From Oleiagrimonas sp963821885 (GTDB lineage: Bacteria; Pseudomonadota; Gammaproteobacteria; Xanthomonadales; Rhodanobacteraceae): a stretch of 64,000 nucleotides of DNA. Location: the NCBI GenBank assembly GCA_963821885.1, contig CAWGFN010000005.1:186001-250000 (forward strand), read 5' to 3'. The notes under the pieces were generated by a model. It was not told where the DNA came from. It did not search any database and was given only the letters and a program-made list of their open reading frames with translations. Position numbers and translations under genes: made by a program. Positions 30,170 through 42,300 of this stretch are shown in pieces (the stretch's first letter is position 1; every line of letters starts with the position of its first letter).

Positions 30170-31321
30170 TCAGGCCCGATCCGGGAGCGGTGATGCGGGC
30201 ACCGCGGCATCTTGCGTTCTTCTCGCGGCCCAGCGCCGACGCAGCGGTTCGCGCCAGCGCAGGAACGGGCGCTCGACCGCGTAGTGCAGCACGGCGCCCA
30301 CGGCCAGCACGCCGGTCGCGTAGATCAGCACGGTGCCGAGGCCGTGACCGTCGACCTGATCTGCGAATCGCGCGTGCAGCATTCCGTAGACCATCTTGTG
30401 GCTCAGGTACAGGCTGTAGGAGATCGCTGCCACCCATGCGGCACCCGGCACACGCAGTCGTGCCAGGACGCCGCGTCGGGCCGCGGCCGCCGCCACCAGC
30501 GCGGCCATGGCCACGGCCAGGACCGGGTAGCCGAACACCGTGCCGATGAAGCTTGCGCGCCGATCCGCGAAGCCGATCATGCAGGCCAGCGTGAGCAGCA
30601 CGCCCAGCAAAGCCACGGTGTTGGCGCGACGTTCGATCCAGGCCCAGCCGCGCGCGCCGAAACTGCGCATCGCCGCCAGGGCCACGCCGGCCAGGAGATC
30701 GTCCATGCGTGCGTAGGTGGGGTAGTACAGAAACCGTTTGTACGGAGAACCGATGTCGCCTCCCGCCAGCTGCACGGGCGCGATGAAGTGGACCCACAAA
30801 CCAGCGCGCAGCGCCATGCCACCGAGCACCAGTGCAGCGAGCGCGATCAGGCCACGACGCGGCGAACCACGAACGGCCAGCAGCACGGCGAGCGCCGGGA
30901 ACAGCAGGTAGAACTGCTCCTCCACGCACAGTGACCAGGCGTGCGAGAACGCGGCCCGCGAGGGATCGATGAGCAGGTTCAGCGTGTAGGTCAGGAACTG
31001 CCAGGCCGGCATCATGCCGGGCACTTCACGCAGCGATGGCCAGGCCAGGTACACCGCCAGCATCACCAGGAAGGCGGGCAAGGTGCGGAAGCCGCGGCGC
31101 AGGTAGAAATCGCCGAAGTCGACACGGCGTCCCGCGGCCAGTGGCGTGAAGACCTGCGAGCCGATCAGGAACCCGGACAGGGCGAAGAACAGGTCCACGC
31201 CCATCCAGCCGCTCCAGCGCAGCACGCCGCCGCCCATCCAGCCGGCCAGGTAGCTGTGGAAGACCATCACCCAGACGATGGCGATCGCGCGCAGGAGGTC
31301 GAGGCCGGGTTTGCGCGTCAC
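30170..31321 (-). CDS. acyltransferase family 3 (OafA/YrhL-type)
   Basis: A 383-residue protein with about ten membrane helices. The start has the family signature: GLDLLRAIAIVWVMVFHSYL with the catalytic-type His, followed by GVDLFFALSGFLIGS. Such enzymes O-acetylate extracytoplasmic glycans, LPS or peptidoglycan. No SGNH domain is fused. The target cannot be told; the polysaccharide cluster is 23 kb away. Start ATG 31321 is the first Met. The gene is slightly less GC-rich at its 5' end than its neighbours. Confidence 0.9.
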   Translation of the reverse strand: MTRKPGLDLLRAIAIVWVMVFHSYLAGWMGGGVLRWSGWMGVDLFFALSGFLIGSQVFTPLAAGRRVDFGDFYLRRGFRTLPAFLVMLAVYLAWPSLREVPGMMPAWQFLTYTLNLLIDPSRAAFSHAWSLCVEEQFYLLFPALAVLLAVRGSPRRGLIALAALVLGGMALRAGLWVHFIAPVQLAGGDIGSPYKRFLYYPTYARMDDLLAGVALAAMRSFGARGWAWIERRANTVALLGVLLTLACMIGFADRRASFIGTVFGYPVLAVAMAALVAAAAARRGVLARLRVPGAAWVAAISYSLYLSHKMVYGMLHARFADQVDGHGLGTVLIYATGVLAVGAVLHYAVERPFLRWREPLRRRWAARRTQDAAVPASPLPDRA

Positions 31322-31415
31322 GCGGAATCCAGATCGGAGACAGTTGTTTCAGCGTGCCGTGGTTTTGTGGCTTTTCGCGGGCGCAACCGTGGTGCGGCGC
31401 GGGCAGACGGTCCGT

Positions 31416-32132
31416 CTACAGCGCATGCGCGCGCAGGGCCTGGTAGTGCGGCATGGCGGCGTCGACCACTCGCGCGGCCGCGCCGTCAAGGTCGGGCGGT
31501 GGCCCTTCGGCCGCGGCGAAGCCGGTCGAGCGGTGCACGGCGCCGTACCAGTGCGATGCCCACACGCCGTCGTCGGGATGGCCGCCGGCCGGCCAGTGCA
31601 GCATGCGCTCGGTGAAGGCGATGCCGAGCGCGGCGCACAGCGCGGCGAGCTTCCCAGCCGGATCGGCGAGGATGTCGGCGCTGTCGATCACCGGCGGCGC
31701 ATGGCCCAGCTGGTCGGCGACCGCGTCGAACAGGCGCGCCTGTTGCACGAAGCCGATGTCGTCCAGCGACGGGTGCTCGCGCTTGCGCGCGTAGCTGGCC
31801 ACCACGCGCGCCGGGTGGCGGATCAGGAACACGTTGGCGCACTCGCGCATGAACGCGCGCGGGAAGCCGTCGATCATGTGCAGCGTCATGTGCTTCTGGT
31901 ACCACAGCGGCCGGCCGCCCGGGATCGGCCCGGCGCAGGCGGCCGCGACGCGCGCCGGATCGGTCTCGCCGGCGGCGATCACGGCCTCGGCCATCGGGTG
32001 GTCGAGGCCGGTGGCGGCCAGGTAGGCGGCATAGAAGGGCTCGTCCGAGACCGCGCAGTCGCCGCGCGCGCCGAAGCTGTACATCATCGCCGTGGACAGG
32101 TTGCGCGGGCCCGACCACATGGCGATCCTCAT
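31416..32132 (-). CDS. P-loop sulfotransferase-like protein
   Basis: A 238-residue protein with a sulfotransferase-type 5'-phosphosulfate-binding loop at the N-terminus (WSGPRNLSTAMMYSF, 6-20) and a later FLIRHPARVVASYARK segment that fits the 3'-phosphate-binding region (Arg, Ser). The ATG overlaps the stop of the preceding aminotransferase gene by 4 nt (ATGA), so the two are translationally coupled. Fused proteins combining this domain with a class IV aminotransferase exist in other organisms (from memory, including plants), supporting a joint role. Whether it uses PAPS is unproven, and no sulfur assimilation genes lie nearby. Confidence 0.82.
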   Translation of the reverse strand: MRIAMWSGPRNLSTAMMYSFGARGDCAVSDEPFYAAYLAATGLDHPMAEAVIAAGETDPARVAAACAGPIPGGRPLWYQKHMTLHMIDGFPRAFMRECANVFLIRHPARVVASYARKREHPSLDDIGFVQQARLFDAVADQLGHAPPVIDSADILADPAGKLAALCAALGIAFTERMLHWPAGGHPDDGVWASHWYGAVHRSTGFAAAEGPPPDLDGAAARVVDAAMPHYQALRAHAL

Positions 32133-33040
32133 GCGCCGCACTCCCGCGCGACCAGGTCGGTGTACAGGCCGCGGATGCGTTCGGTCACCGGGCCCATGAC
32201 GCCACTGCCGATAGTCCGCCCGTCGATGACGCCCACCGGCGTCTGCGCGCCGAAGGTGCCGGTCAGGAAGGCCTCGTCGGCGCCGTAGGTGTCGACCAGC
32301 GAGTAGTTGCGCTCGAACACTTCGATGGCGTTCTCGCGGCACACCTGGATGACCTTGGCGCGGGTCACGCCGTTCATGCAGTAGTCGCCGGTCGAGGTCC
32401 ACACCTGGCCCTTGCGCACGATGAAGAAGTTGCAGGCGTTGGTGGTGTTGACGAAGCCGTTCACGTCCAGCATCAGCGCCTCGTCGGCGCCGGCCTTCTC
32501 GGCGGCGATGCAGGCGAGGATGCAGTTGAGCTTGGAATGGCTGTTGAGCTTGGGGTCCTGGGTCATCGGCAGGCCGCGCACGTGCGGCACAGTGGCCAGG
32601 CGCACCGGGCGCGGGATCGACGGCCGCGAGTGCTCCATCAGGATCACCGTGGTCGGTCCCGAGCGCGACAGCGAGGGATGCTGGAACGGATGCGTCTTCA
32701 CCCCGCGCGTGACCATCAGCCGCGCGTGCACGTCTTCGTGCATGCCGTTGGCCTCGCGCAGCGCCTCCAGCGCGGCCACCAGGCCCGCGCGGTCCGTGCC
32801 GATGTCCAGGTCGATCGCCTTGGCGCCCTCGAACAGCCGGTCCAGGTGGTCGTCGAGGAAGGCCCAGCGGCCGTGGTACAGGCGCAGGCCCTCCCACACA
32901 CCGTCACCCATCAGGAAGCCGCTGTCGTACACGCTGACCATCGCCTCGGCCTTCGGCACGATGCGCCCGTTGACGTGGATGAGGATGTCCGCGTTGCGCG
33001 GGTCGTCCTCGGCCTGGTGGGTGGTGACGGGTGCGGTCAT
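32129..33040 (-). CDS. class IV aminotransferase-like PLP protein (BCAT/D-AAT fold)
   Basis: A 303-residue fold-type IV PLP protein; ATG 33040 (MTAPVTTHQ) is preferred because residues before it are not conserved in the family, though no strong ribosome site is seen. Features are VYDSGFLMGDGVWEGLRLY (38-56), the presumed PLP-lysine region PKLNSHSKLNC (Lys170 the candidate) and a C-terminal TSTGDYCMNGVTR. The class IV signature normally has Glu five residues before Asn-[Phe/Tyr]; here that position is Thr199 (GFVNTTNACNFF), so the group that protonates the PLP ring is missing. It may be a branch with altered chemistry. It overlaps the sulfotransferase-like gene by 4 nt. Confidence 0.85.
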   Translation of the reverse strand: MTAPVTTHQAEDDPRNADILIHVNGRIVPKAEAMVSVYDSGFLMGDGVWEGLRLYHGRWAFLDDHLDRLFEGAKAIDLDIGTDRAGLVAALEALREANGMHEDVHARLMVTRGVKTHPFQHPSLSRSGPTTVILMEHSRPSIPRPVRLATVPHVRGLPMTQDPKLNSHSKLNCILACIAAEKAGADEALMLDVNGFVNTTNACNFFIVRKGQVWTSTGDYCMNGVTRAKVIQVCRENAIEVFERNYSLVDTYGADEAFLTGTFGAQTPVGVIDGRTIGSGVMGPVTERIRGLYTDLVARECGA

Positions 33041-33145
33041 CGATCGATACCGAATGCGCGGCGGCAACGCGGCGTGCCGCGGCTACGGTAGCAAATCGAA
33101 GGCGGGCCGGGCGCGACGGCGGCCGGTCGGCATGCGGCGTGTGAG

Positions 33146-33221
<76 letters not shown>

Positions 33222-33234
33222 GCCCGAGCGGGGA

Positions 33235-33240
33235 AGTGTA
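33235..33240 (-). promoter_or_regulatory. possible -10 box of tRNA promoter
   Basis: TACACT on the minus strand lies 14 nt before the mature tRNA 5' end, a fitting distance for a -10 element. No convincing -35 is seen 16-18 nt further up. Confidence 0.3.
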
Positions 33241-33276
33241 CCGGTTCGGGGGAGCCTCTGGCGCGCCTGGCGCGCA

Positions 33277-33309
33277 GACGGCCGGACGTCGATCACGCGT
33301 CCGGCCGTC
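33277..33309 (-). terminator. terminator-like hairpin after TcA gene
   Basis: A 12-bp stem GACGGCCGGACG / CGTCCGGCCGTC (33277-33288 and 33298-33309, loop of 9 nt) lies 19 nt past the TcA stop on the minus strand. It has no U-tract, so it may stabilise the mRNA end or cause partial termination before the tRNA. Confidence 0.45.
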
Positions 33310-33327
33310 GTTGCCGTGTCGTCCCGG

Positions 33328-36300
33328 TCAGGTCAGCACGTAGCGGATCACCATGAACAGCTTACCGGGGAGGTCGGGCAGGCCGGGGGTGCCGGTGAGC
33401 TTGAGCGTCCAGCCGCCGACACCGATGTCGCAATCGTGTGCGACGACGGACTTGAGCGCCGTCGAATCCAGCGTGCCGGGCGTCATGGCGAGATCGCCGC
33501 CGTCGGCATTCAGTGCCCAGGTGCCGGAGGCATCGGCCGGGGTCACGAGGTAGACGTCGCGCACCCTGACGTTGGCTGGCAGGTGGTCCTGGACCAGAAG
33601 GGGAAGCCGGTCGGCCAGATTATCCAGCACCAGGTCGCGCTCATTGGGACCCGCTGGAGCCTGCGCGGCGCGGGCCCAGGCATCGGCGAACTCGTGGCGC
33701 ACGTCGAAGGCCGCGAACAGGCCCTGGTCATTGCTCAGGTTCTGCACGCTCTTGATGTAGTTGGTCACGTGGTTGCCGGCGGCCTGGCCCAGCGTGCTGC
33801 CGCCGTCGCGGGCGGTATAGCGCAGCTGGATGATCACGTCGGTGATGGTGTCGTAGTCGAACTGGCGCAGCGCGGCGGGAAATTCCAGTCGCCAGGTGCT
33901 GATGGCACCGGCACCCTCGAACGGCAGGTAGCGTTCGCCGTGGAAGTTCAACTCGAACAGGCCGCTGTCGTTCTGCGCCGAGCCGGTGGCGATGGAAGTG
34001 ATCGGCACGTTGGTGGTGCCGAAACGATCATCCTCGGCGTCGGTCTTGCGCGGATACTGGCCGTCGACCAGCGCGGTATGGCGGTAGCTGTGCTCGAGCA
34101 GCCGCAGCGTGGCGCTGATGCTGGTGTACGGGCCGACCACGCAGGGCACGGTCAACGCCACCGATTTGATGCGGCGCATGTAGTCGCCCGGGCGCACCAT
34201 GTCGAACAGCTCCTCGGGCAGCTGGAACTCGCAGCTTCCCTTGTCCTTGAGCTGCATCAGCGCCAGCGGATCGAGCTGGCGCAGGGAGATCGGCATGCTG
34301 ATCTCGAAGTCGTGGCCGCGCTTTTCCTGATAGGCCGCCTCCAGCTGCTTGAGGCCGACGTACAGCTGCTCGCCCGACAGCAGGCCATCGCGGCCGGCGT
34401 CCCAGTAGCCGGGCTGGATGAAGCTCGGCGCGTCCGGCCCACGCTCGAAACGGAACAGCTTCTCGGCGCGGCGGGCCAGGTCGTAGGCCAGGCCGTAGGC
34501 CTGGTGGTGCAGGGTGCGCACCTGGCCTTCCATCCAGCCGTACAGCTCCTCGTTGGTGTACTTGTCGCGCAGGAAATCCTCAACCTCCTGGGCGTTGTCG
34601 ATCTGCTTCTGCTGGTTGGTGATGTCCTGGTTGGCCATGGCGATGCGGATCTGCTGGCCCAGTATCTGCTTGTCGATGTGTTTGATCTCGTAGCCGGCCG
34701 CGTTGGCCTGCTGCACACGGTCCTGCAGCTGGCGCAGGAAGCCGGATTTGCGGCCTGCCTGGGTGGACTGGAAGCTCAGGTCGCCGGCGCTCACCTGCAT
34801 GGAGCGGGCGATGGCCTGGAAGCAGGCGCCGAGGTTGGATCCGCCGAAGCTGATCGACATGCCCACGCCGAACGGCTCGATGTTGCCCGAGAAGTTGGGA
34901 ATCATGTTCATGATGCTGGCCAGGGTCTCCATCTGGCCGATGTCTCCCTGCATGCCGTTGGCCTGCGCCGCCTTGTCCATCTCCTCCTTCTCGAAGGCGA
35001 TCAGCTTCAGCCCGCTTTCGCTCACCGGGGTTTCGATCTGGTTGGCGATCTCGCTGAAGTCGGCATCGGACTCGGGCACCTTGGACAGGTCCTGGCCGAT
35101 CAGCTTCAGGTAGTACTGCATGCGCGAGACCGGTCCGCGGCGGCTTTCGCCGAGCGCGTCCAGCGATTTCTGCGCCTCGTCCAGCTGCTGCTTCTTTACC
35201 TCCATGACCAGGTTCTGGATGGTGCGCTCGTGGCGGGCGCGCATCTGTGCCAACGCCTCGCCGTCGCCCTTCTCCTTGATCGACAGGAAGGTGGTGCCCA
35301 GCGCCTTGACCTCGCCGCACAGCTCCAGGGCCTTCTGCAGCAGGTAGTAGAAGCGGTAGTTGGGCATCGGGCTGTCGAGCTCGTTGAGCACGCTGGCCAG
35401 GCTCAGGCCCTGGGCCGTGGCCTTGACCAGCAGGCCCGGGTCGATCGGCGGCTCGAACAGCGGCGGCAGGTGGAACACGCCATCGATGTCACGGCAGTGG
35501 CGGATCTTGAACAGGCGGTCGTCGATGGTCGCGCGCAGTTCGCGCATCTGCGGATTGTCGGGAATGCAGAAGTACAGCGAGGTGGCGAAGCCGAACACGT
35601 TGGCCAGGCCGACCACGCCGCTGCTGACGCCGATCGGCGTGGTGATCTGGTTGCTGTACGGGAAGGCCAGTTCGAGCTCGACCATGGCGTTGCCGAACGC
35701 GTCCCACTTGTCCAGCAGGCTTCGGTAGGTCTGCGGCTGGGTCTTGCCGCGCTTCGGGATCTTCTCGCCGGGCGCGCCGTACAGGTGCGAGGCCATCACG
35801 TAGCACTGGATGGCCAGCGGCAGGGTTTCCAGGGTGAACTGGCGGAAGTAGTAATCACCGTAGGCGATCAGGATCTCGATGTACTTCATCGCCGCGTACT
35901 TCATGTATGCCGCGGGACGCGAACGAGCCACGACGTGCGGCTGGAACGGTTTGTCGCGCCACTCGTTGATGCGATCGTCCGGGGTGTTGGGTTGCAGGTT
36001 CTGGAACAGGTCATCGAGCACGTTGCTGGCGTCGATGTGCTTGAACGGGACGAACTGCCAGAAGCGCGCGTTGCCGCTGCCGGTGGCCGAGGGATCGAGT
36101 ACCTGGTGCATGGTGGCGAGCGCGGCGTCGAACTGCTGGGCCTTGAGCTGGCGGTCGGCCAGCTGCATCACGGCGTGGAAACCCAGCTCCCAGTTGTACA
36201 GTGCATAGGGTCGCTTGAGCTCGTGGAACACGCTGCCGGGATTGCCACCGAAGGCATCGTCCAGGGCGCTGGCCGGGAGTTGCCGGTAGGCGTCATAGAG

Positions 36301-39300
36301 CCCGTCGATGCCGCCGAGATTGAGAGCGCCGAGCAGGTTGTGGGTGAAGCCGTGGTGGAAATCCAGGGTTGGCGGCTGCAGGCCGACCAGCTGTTCCTTC
36401 TGGCCGGGATCCTGGAAGTAGATGGCGCCGTGCTCGGGCGAGGGCGGTGTGGTCTCGGGACGCATCTGCCAGGAGAACATGCGGCCGTTGGAGTGGTTGA
36501 AATCGTCGATGGCGACGCTGGTGGTGTCGACCTTGGCGACCACGGCCATGCTGTGCCCGTCGAACCGGAACGCCTGGTGGAAGCCGCCGTCGGTGTCCTT
36601 CTTGTCGTCGAAGTCGATCAGCAGGTGATCGTCGTAGGCGATCGGTATGAACTTGAAGTGGCGCAGGTCGTGCAGGTTGTCGCGTGAGTGGGAGTACGCG
36701 GCCTTGTTGCTCAGCTGCTTCTGTGTCCACTTGCCGTTGCGGTACTCGCTCCAGCCCATCTTGACCTCGAAGTATTCGCGCGGACGGGCGGCGTCGGTCG
36801 ACATGTTCGACATGTTCTGAAACGACGTGCCGCCGATCAGTGGCGCGGGCTTGGTCTTCTTGATGATGTGCGGGAAGCATGCGATCAGCCGTCCATTCCA
36901 CACTGCCGGAATCAGGAAGCTGCCGTTCTCCAGCACGGTCTGCCCGTCAAGGCTTTCGGCATCGTAGCTGGGCACGTCCACTTCCATGCGCTGCCACGGG
37001 TACCAGTTCAGCTCGTCCAGCGCGCAGTAGCGGTAGTGGAAGGTGTAGGGCGCGTTGCGGCTGCGACCGAACACATGCAGGCGCGCGCCCTGTTCCCAGT
37101 GGCTGGGGTCGGCGCGCCAGCCCTGGATGTACAGGCCGACGACTTCCAGGTTGGCCACCTCATCGACCTTGAACAGGTAGCTTTTCAGCGCGTCCTCGAC
37201 GTTCTGCGTGGTGGTGTCCTTCTGCAGCAGCTCGGATTCCAGTTCCTTGTAGAATGGGCTCTTGTCGTCGCGCAGCTGCGACGCGATCCAGTTTTCCGGG
37301 TAGAGGAACACCTTGCGGTTGGCTTCCCACACGCGGTATCTCTGCATCCAATCCCAGCGCTTGCGGTCGAGGCGTCCTGAGGCACGCCGATCGGCGTGCC
37401 GCTGCTGCCTTTGCGGACCTCCAGCCCCAGCAGGCAACGTTGCACGAAGAGCTGCACCGAGGAGATGGCCTGTTTGATGCGCGAGGTCTCGAAGCAGGGA
37501 TCCATCTGCACGTCGATGAGGAAGTACTCGAACAGGCTGTCGGCGTCGACGACGCCCCAGTGACCTAGTTCGGGTTGCACCAGCAGGTAGCTGATCAGGG
37601 CCTGTTTCTGGTTTTCCCGCAACTGGTCGTTGAGAGGCTTGACGACCTGCTCCCAGTCCTCCTGGCTAAAGGGCGCGCGCGCCGTGTGTGAATATCCTGG
37701 GCGATCTGCCATGGCAGGTGTGGAAACTTGGAGGTCGGTTTCGGCCCAATCGAACAGCTGGTCGATATCGACACCGATGCGCTTTTTCACGTCCAGGGCC
37801 TGCTCCAGTTTCACCAGGTTGATCTCGTTGCGGAAGTCCTCCGGCCGGTCCAGGTTGAAGTGCTCCGTGGCGATAAGCTTGACGATATCCTCCGGTTTCC
37901 AGAGGGTGGTATCGGCGGAATTGTGGGTGCGGGTGCCGGTTTGCGGGGTTCGCGGCCCACTGGAACAGGTTGAGCAAACTGGTCTCGGTCTGCGGCAGGC
38001 GCGTCGCGCAGGCCGGCGTAAGCTTGGGCGCAGCGGACGTGTTCCAGCGTGACGGCGTTGAAATCGAAGTCATCGAAATCGTCGCCATGTTTCTGCCAGA
38101 TAGCTGACCTCGTCCGCACTCAGCTTGAAGCCGTTAATGAACAGCGCGGTCTTGGCAAGCTTCGCGAACACCTCCTCCGAGTCCGACCCTGCGCGGAGTA
38201 ATCGGGCAGCAGCGCCGACGCCGGAATCGCCGCTCGCGGCGAGGTTGAGGTTTTCCAGTGCAGAGCGTCGGCGGGACGCTTGTCGACTTCCACCCGTAAA
38301 GCTTGCCGCCCTTCAGCTTGAACGGCTCGGACGAAGCGGTGGCCCACACATCGGACGGGTCTTCCTGATGGTGGGGAAACGCGATCGATTGTCCATCGAG
38401 CGGATAGCTCGGCCGTGGGTCTCACCCATGGCAATGAGGGTGTACTCCCCGTCTGCCGGCGGAATCAGGTAGCCCTTCCAGCCGGTCGCCGTTCCGCCCG
38501 CTTGGCCTTGATCTGTTCCAGCGCGGTGATGGCGGGCGTGTTGCTCCGCGCCCACTTTCAAGACGTCCGACAGCAGCACGTCGGTAACGTCGGTGGGCAA
38601 ACCCGCCGAGCCCGACAGAGTCTCCACGATCAGGCGATGCGCCAGCCAGCGGCGCAGGAACGGCAGAAACTGCTGCAGGAAATAGAGGCGCTTGGCGGGT
38701 GCGGTGTCGGGATCAGGTTGATTGGGATCCTGCTGCTCGGGCTGGAACATCACGTCACCCGCCAACAACACGTCTTTGGCGGTGGCTCAGGTCGGAGAAG
38801 ACGCCAAAGAGCACATCGTCGAAGACACCCCCGGGCTGTTTGCCGAGCCGATCGACGGCCTCCCCCCATTTCGGGGCTGGCTGGAACAGTCCCTTGGCTA
38901 GGGCCTGTACCTCCCCGGTCAGGATACCCGTGACCTGGACCGCCGCCGGAGGGGTCGCGTCGGGTTTGTTGATCGTAGCGCAGCTTGTTGGCCAAGCTCG
39001 TCGGGTATCGTGAGGGTCAGGTTCGCCGGGGCATCGGTGGTGTACACACTCGTGCCTTCGAGCAACCCGATATGCATCCACGACGGATTGCTCGAACAGC
39101 AGGCCGGCCTTGGCGCTGCACCAGCTCGGTCGGTGGCTTGCTCGCTCTCGTCATCCTTCAGGTCCCGGTGCTCGGTATCGATGGCACCGAGGCCGTCGTA
39201 GAGCAACTTGGTGGTCTGGAGGATGCTTCGCTTCGAGCGGGGCCAGCGGCCGCAGCGGATCGTCCTGGTTGCGGACGAGGTAATTGAGCTGGCGGAAGCT

Positions 39301-42300
39301 GAAGCCCGCATCCTCCATCCTGCCCCAGGTTTCGAACAGCGTCCAGCGTGTCGTACGGCGCTTGTGAACGGCTCTCCGAACAGGTCCAATGACGACGCCG
39401 CCAAGTCCGAAACCTTTACGTGCAAGGTCTTCGCCAGCAGGGTGTGGCGGTAAAGCGCCGAGACGTTCGCCAGCGTTGAGCGCGTCGCCCAGGCCGCGCA
39501 GCGTCATGATGGCCGTGATGTCCTCGGCCTTCACCCTCAGGGCAGCCAACAGCACCGGCAGGTGCTCGCTAATCTTTTCCTCTTTGGTCAGGTAGTTGCC
39601 GTCGGCATCCGCCTGAAATACCTTGTCGATCCCCAGCAGGTTGTGGGTCAGGAACAGGCGGCGAGTAGAGCGACTTCTCGCCGGCGGTGCTGATCTCCGC
39701 CCAGAAGGTGAGCAGCTTGGCAGGGGCAGGCCCGTAAAGTCGAGCAGCTTGCGACACGGCCCCAACTGGTGCAGGCGCGCGGTGTCGATGGGCCATGCGC
39801 TGGCATCGACGGGATCGGGACAGATCCATTCGCCCGAGCAGTCGCATGCGGCATTCGCGCTGTCGCCGGCCTCGGCGCTGCAGTCGTCCTGGAAAGCGGT
39901 GAAATCGGTGAAATGGCAGGGCGTGCTGCCGCTACCGGAACCGGCGCCTCCGGCCACGTCGCTGCCGGTGGCGAAGTCGATCCGGTCAGCGCCTTGTCCA
40001 GTTCGTCGATGCTCCAGCCTAGGCGCCGCCAGAGGCGGATGAAGCGCTGCATGCGATCGTATTCGTCGTCCACCAGTGCGCTGCCGTCAGGTGCACAAGG
40101 CGCACCTTGTCCAGATCGCAGGTGTCGCGCGCGGGCGTCCAGCGGATCGGCGTCTTGTAATCCGGGCCGACCAGCACGCCGCGCGCGTGATCATCGCCAA
40201 CGTCGACGCGGTGGCGCTCTCGGCGACGCGCAGCCAGTGGTCGCCATGGTGCCGAGAACGGCTTGCCGGTCGGGTCCAGCACGCGGCCGGTCATGTCGAC
40301 ATGAGCCAGCAGCTTCTTGCCGTCCGGGGCGGTGATGCGGCCATCGTCGAGCAGGCTGCCGACCAGGGTGTTGTGGTTGTCCTGGGTGTAGAGGTTGCCG
40401 CTGACCGGAAGCCGCGGCGCCTCACCGGCGTCGAGCACGATCAGCTTGCCGATGCGTTCGAAATAGCAGTGCACCCATTTCTCCAGGTCCTTGCTCTCGT
40501 CGCAGAAGGCGCTGGCGGGCGGCGCGTGGCAGGGATCGGGATGCAGCAGGGCGTCCAGCAGCGGGACGATGTGCTGGGTCTTGGTCAGGAAGGCGACCAG
40601 TTTGGCGTAGCGCTTGGTCGGCGATGCGGCCGAGGTGTCGACCAGGGTCATCAGGAAGCGGTAGCTGAAACGGATGCTTTCCAGCAGGGTCAGGGCCTTG
40701 CCCTGCGGGAAGTCCGGATTGATGAAGCGGGTCTTCAGCAGGTCGATCAGGTCGGTATAGGCGAGGCCGGTGCGCGGCAGGAACTGCTTCTTGACGAAGG
40801 TCAGCCCCCTTTGCGCGGCCTCGTCGATGCTGAGCATGTCGGCATCGGTGTCGTAGCCGTAGTAGGCGGATACGGGGCGCACGCCGATCTTCTGGCGGTA
40901 GGTGTCCTCGCTGACGCTCGTGCCGGAGGTGATCTCGAAGTAGTGCCGGGGCCAGAACGCCTCGCGCGTCAGGATGATGTATTCCTCCTGGGTCATGCCC
41001 AGGGCTTCGGCGTCCACGGCGCGGTTCAGCAGGGTGTCGTGCTGGGTCTGCAGATCGGCTCTCTGGCTGTTTGTCAGGCTGGCCGAGTCGGTGGCGCACT
41101 CGTGCGCGGTGCGGAAGGTGTCTTGCAGTTCCTCGCGGCTGCTGCCGAGGTAGTCGAGGAAGATGCGCGTGGTGTCGATCGGCTGGTGGTAGGGCAGCGT
41201 GAACGGATACACCGCGTTCTTGAGGATGCAGTACGCCTCCTCGTTGACGTGCTGCGGCTGGGCCAGCAGTTCGCCGGTGGTCTCGCCCTCGACGTTGAAC
41301 ACATCCAGGGTCGCCTGGCGCGGCTCGTGGGTGTCGGCGGTGTATTCGCCCAGGTGCACCACGAAGCTTTCCATGACCTCGTTGACCAGGTCGATGTAGG
41401 GCAGCACCGTGAAGGCGTTTTCGCAGGTCAGCTCCAGGCAGCCCAGGTCCGGTCGGCGTCGGAACAGCACTTCCAGTGGCGTGTCGCTGATGTCCTTGGG
41501 GTCGGTCTTCTGCTGGCCGGGCTCTAGGTTGTTGTTGCGCAGGTAGTTCAGCAGCTCGACGAAATACGACGCCGGGCTGTAGACCGACAGGCACTCGTCG
41601 CATTCGCACAGGTCGTTGCTGCCGAACAGCGCGTCCAGGTTCAGCGGCGAGCTGTCGGTCTGCTTGCGGTATTTGTGCTGGAAGGATTCGATGCGCTGTG
41701 CGCGCGTGCTATTGCCGTCGATGACCGCCAGACCGGTGCCGCGCGTGGTCTCGCGCATGGACATCAGGGCGTGCTCGTTGCGGATGCGCACGTTGAGCGC
41801 CTGGGCGTGCACGTGGCGCGCATTGGCCTCGCCGCCCAGGGTTTCGGCGTAGGCCTGCGTGAAGGTGGTCTCGGGCATGTCCGAGACCTGCAGGGCCGAG
41901 GTCAGGCCGGCCTTCATCATGGCCGGCACCACCTCCGGAGTCGGGCTCAGCGCCTGCACGCGCTGCAGCGTCTTGAGCTGGCCGACCACCTCGCCGCGCA
42001 CCTCCTCGGGTACGCCGCGGAACGCGTAGGGATGCTCGAGCAGGGTGTAGACCGAGGACGTGCGGATGTCGAGGTCGCCGGTATTGCCCAGCACGCGCGC
42101 GACGTTGGCGCGGACGGCGTCGTTGTCGATCGGCAATTCGTGCGCGTTGGCCATGCGTTCGAGCACCGCGCTGGTTTCCAGGTGGAACAGCCGGGTGTTG
42201 AGTTCGACGGCGAAGTTGCGCTTCTTCTCCGCGGCCGTGGCGCCGGCGATCATATCGGGCACGCTCTTCGCGTCGACCAATTTTTCCAGCTTGCCGACGT

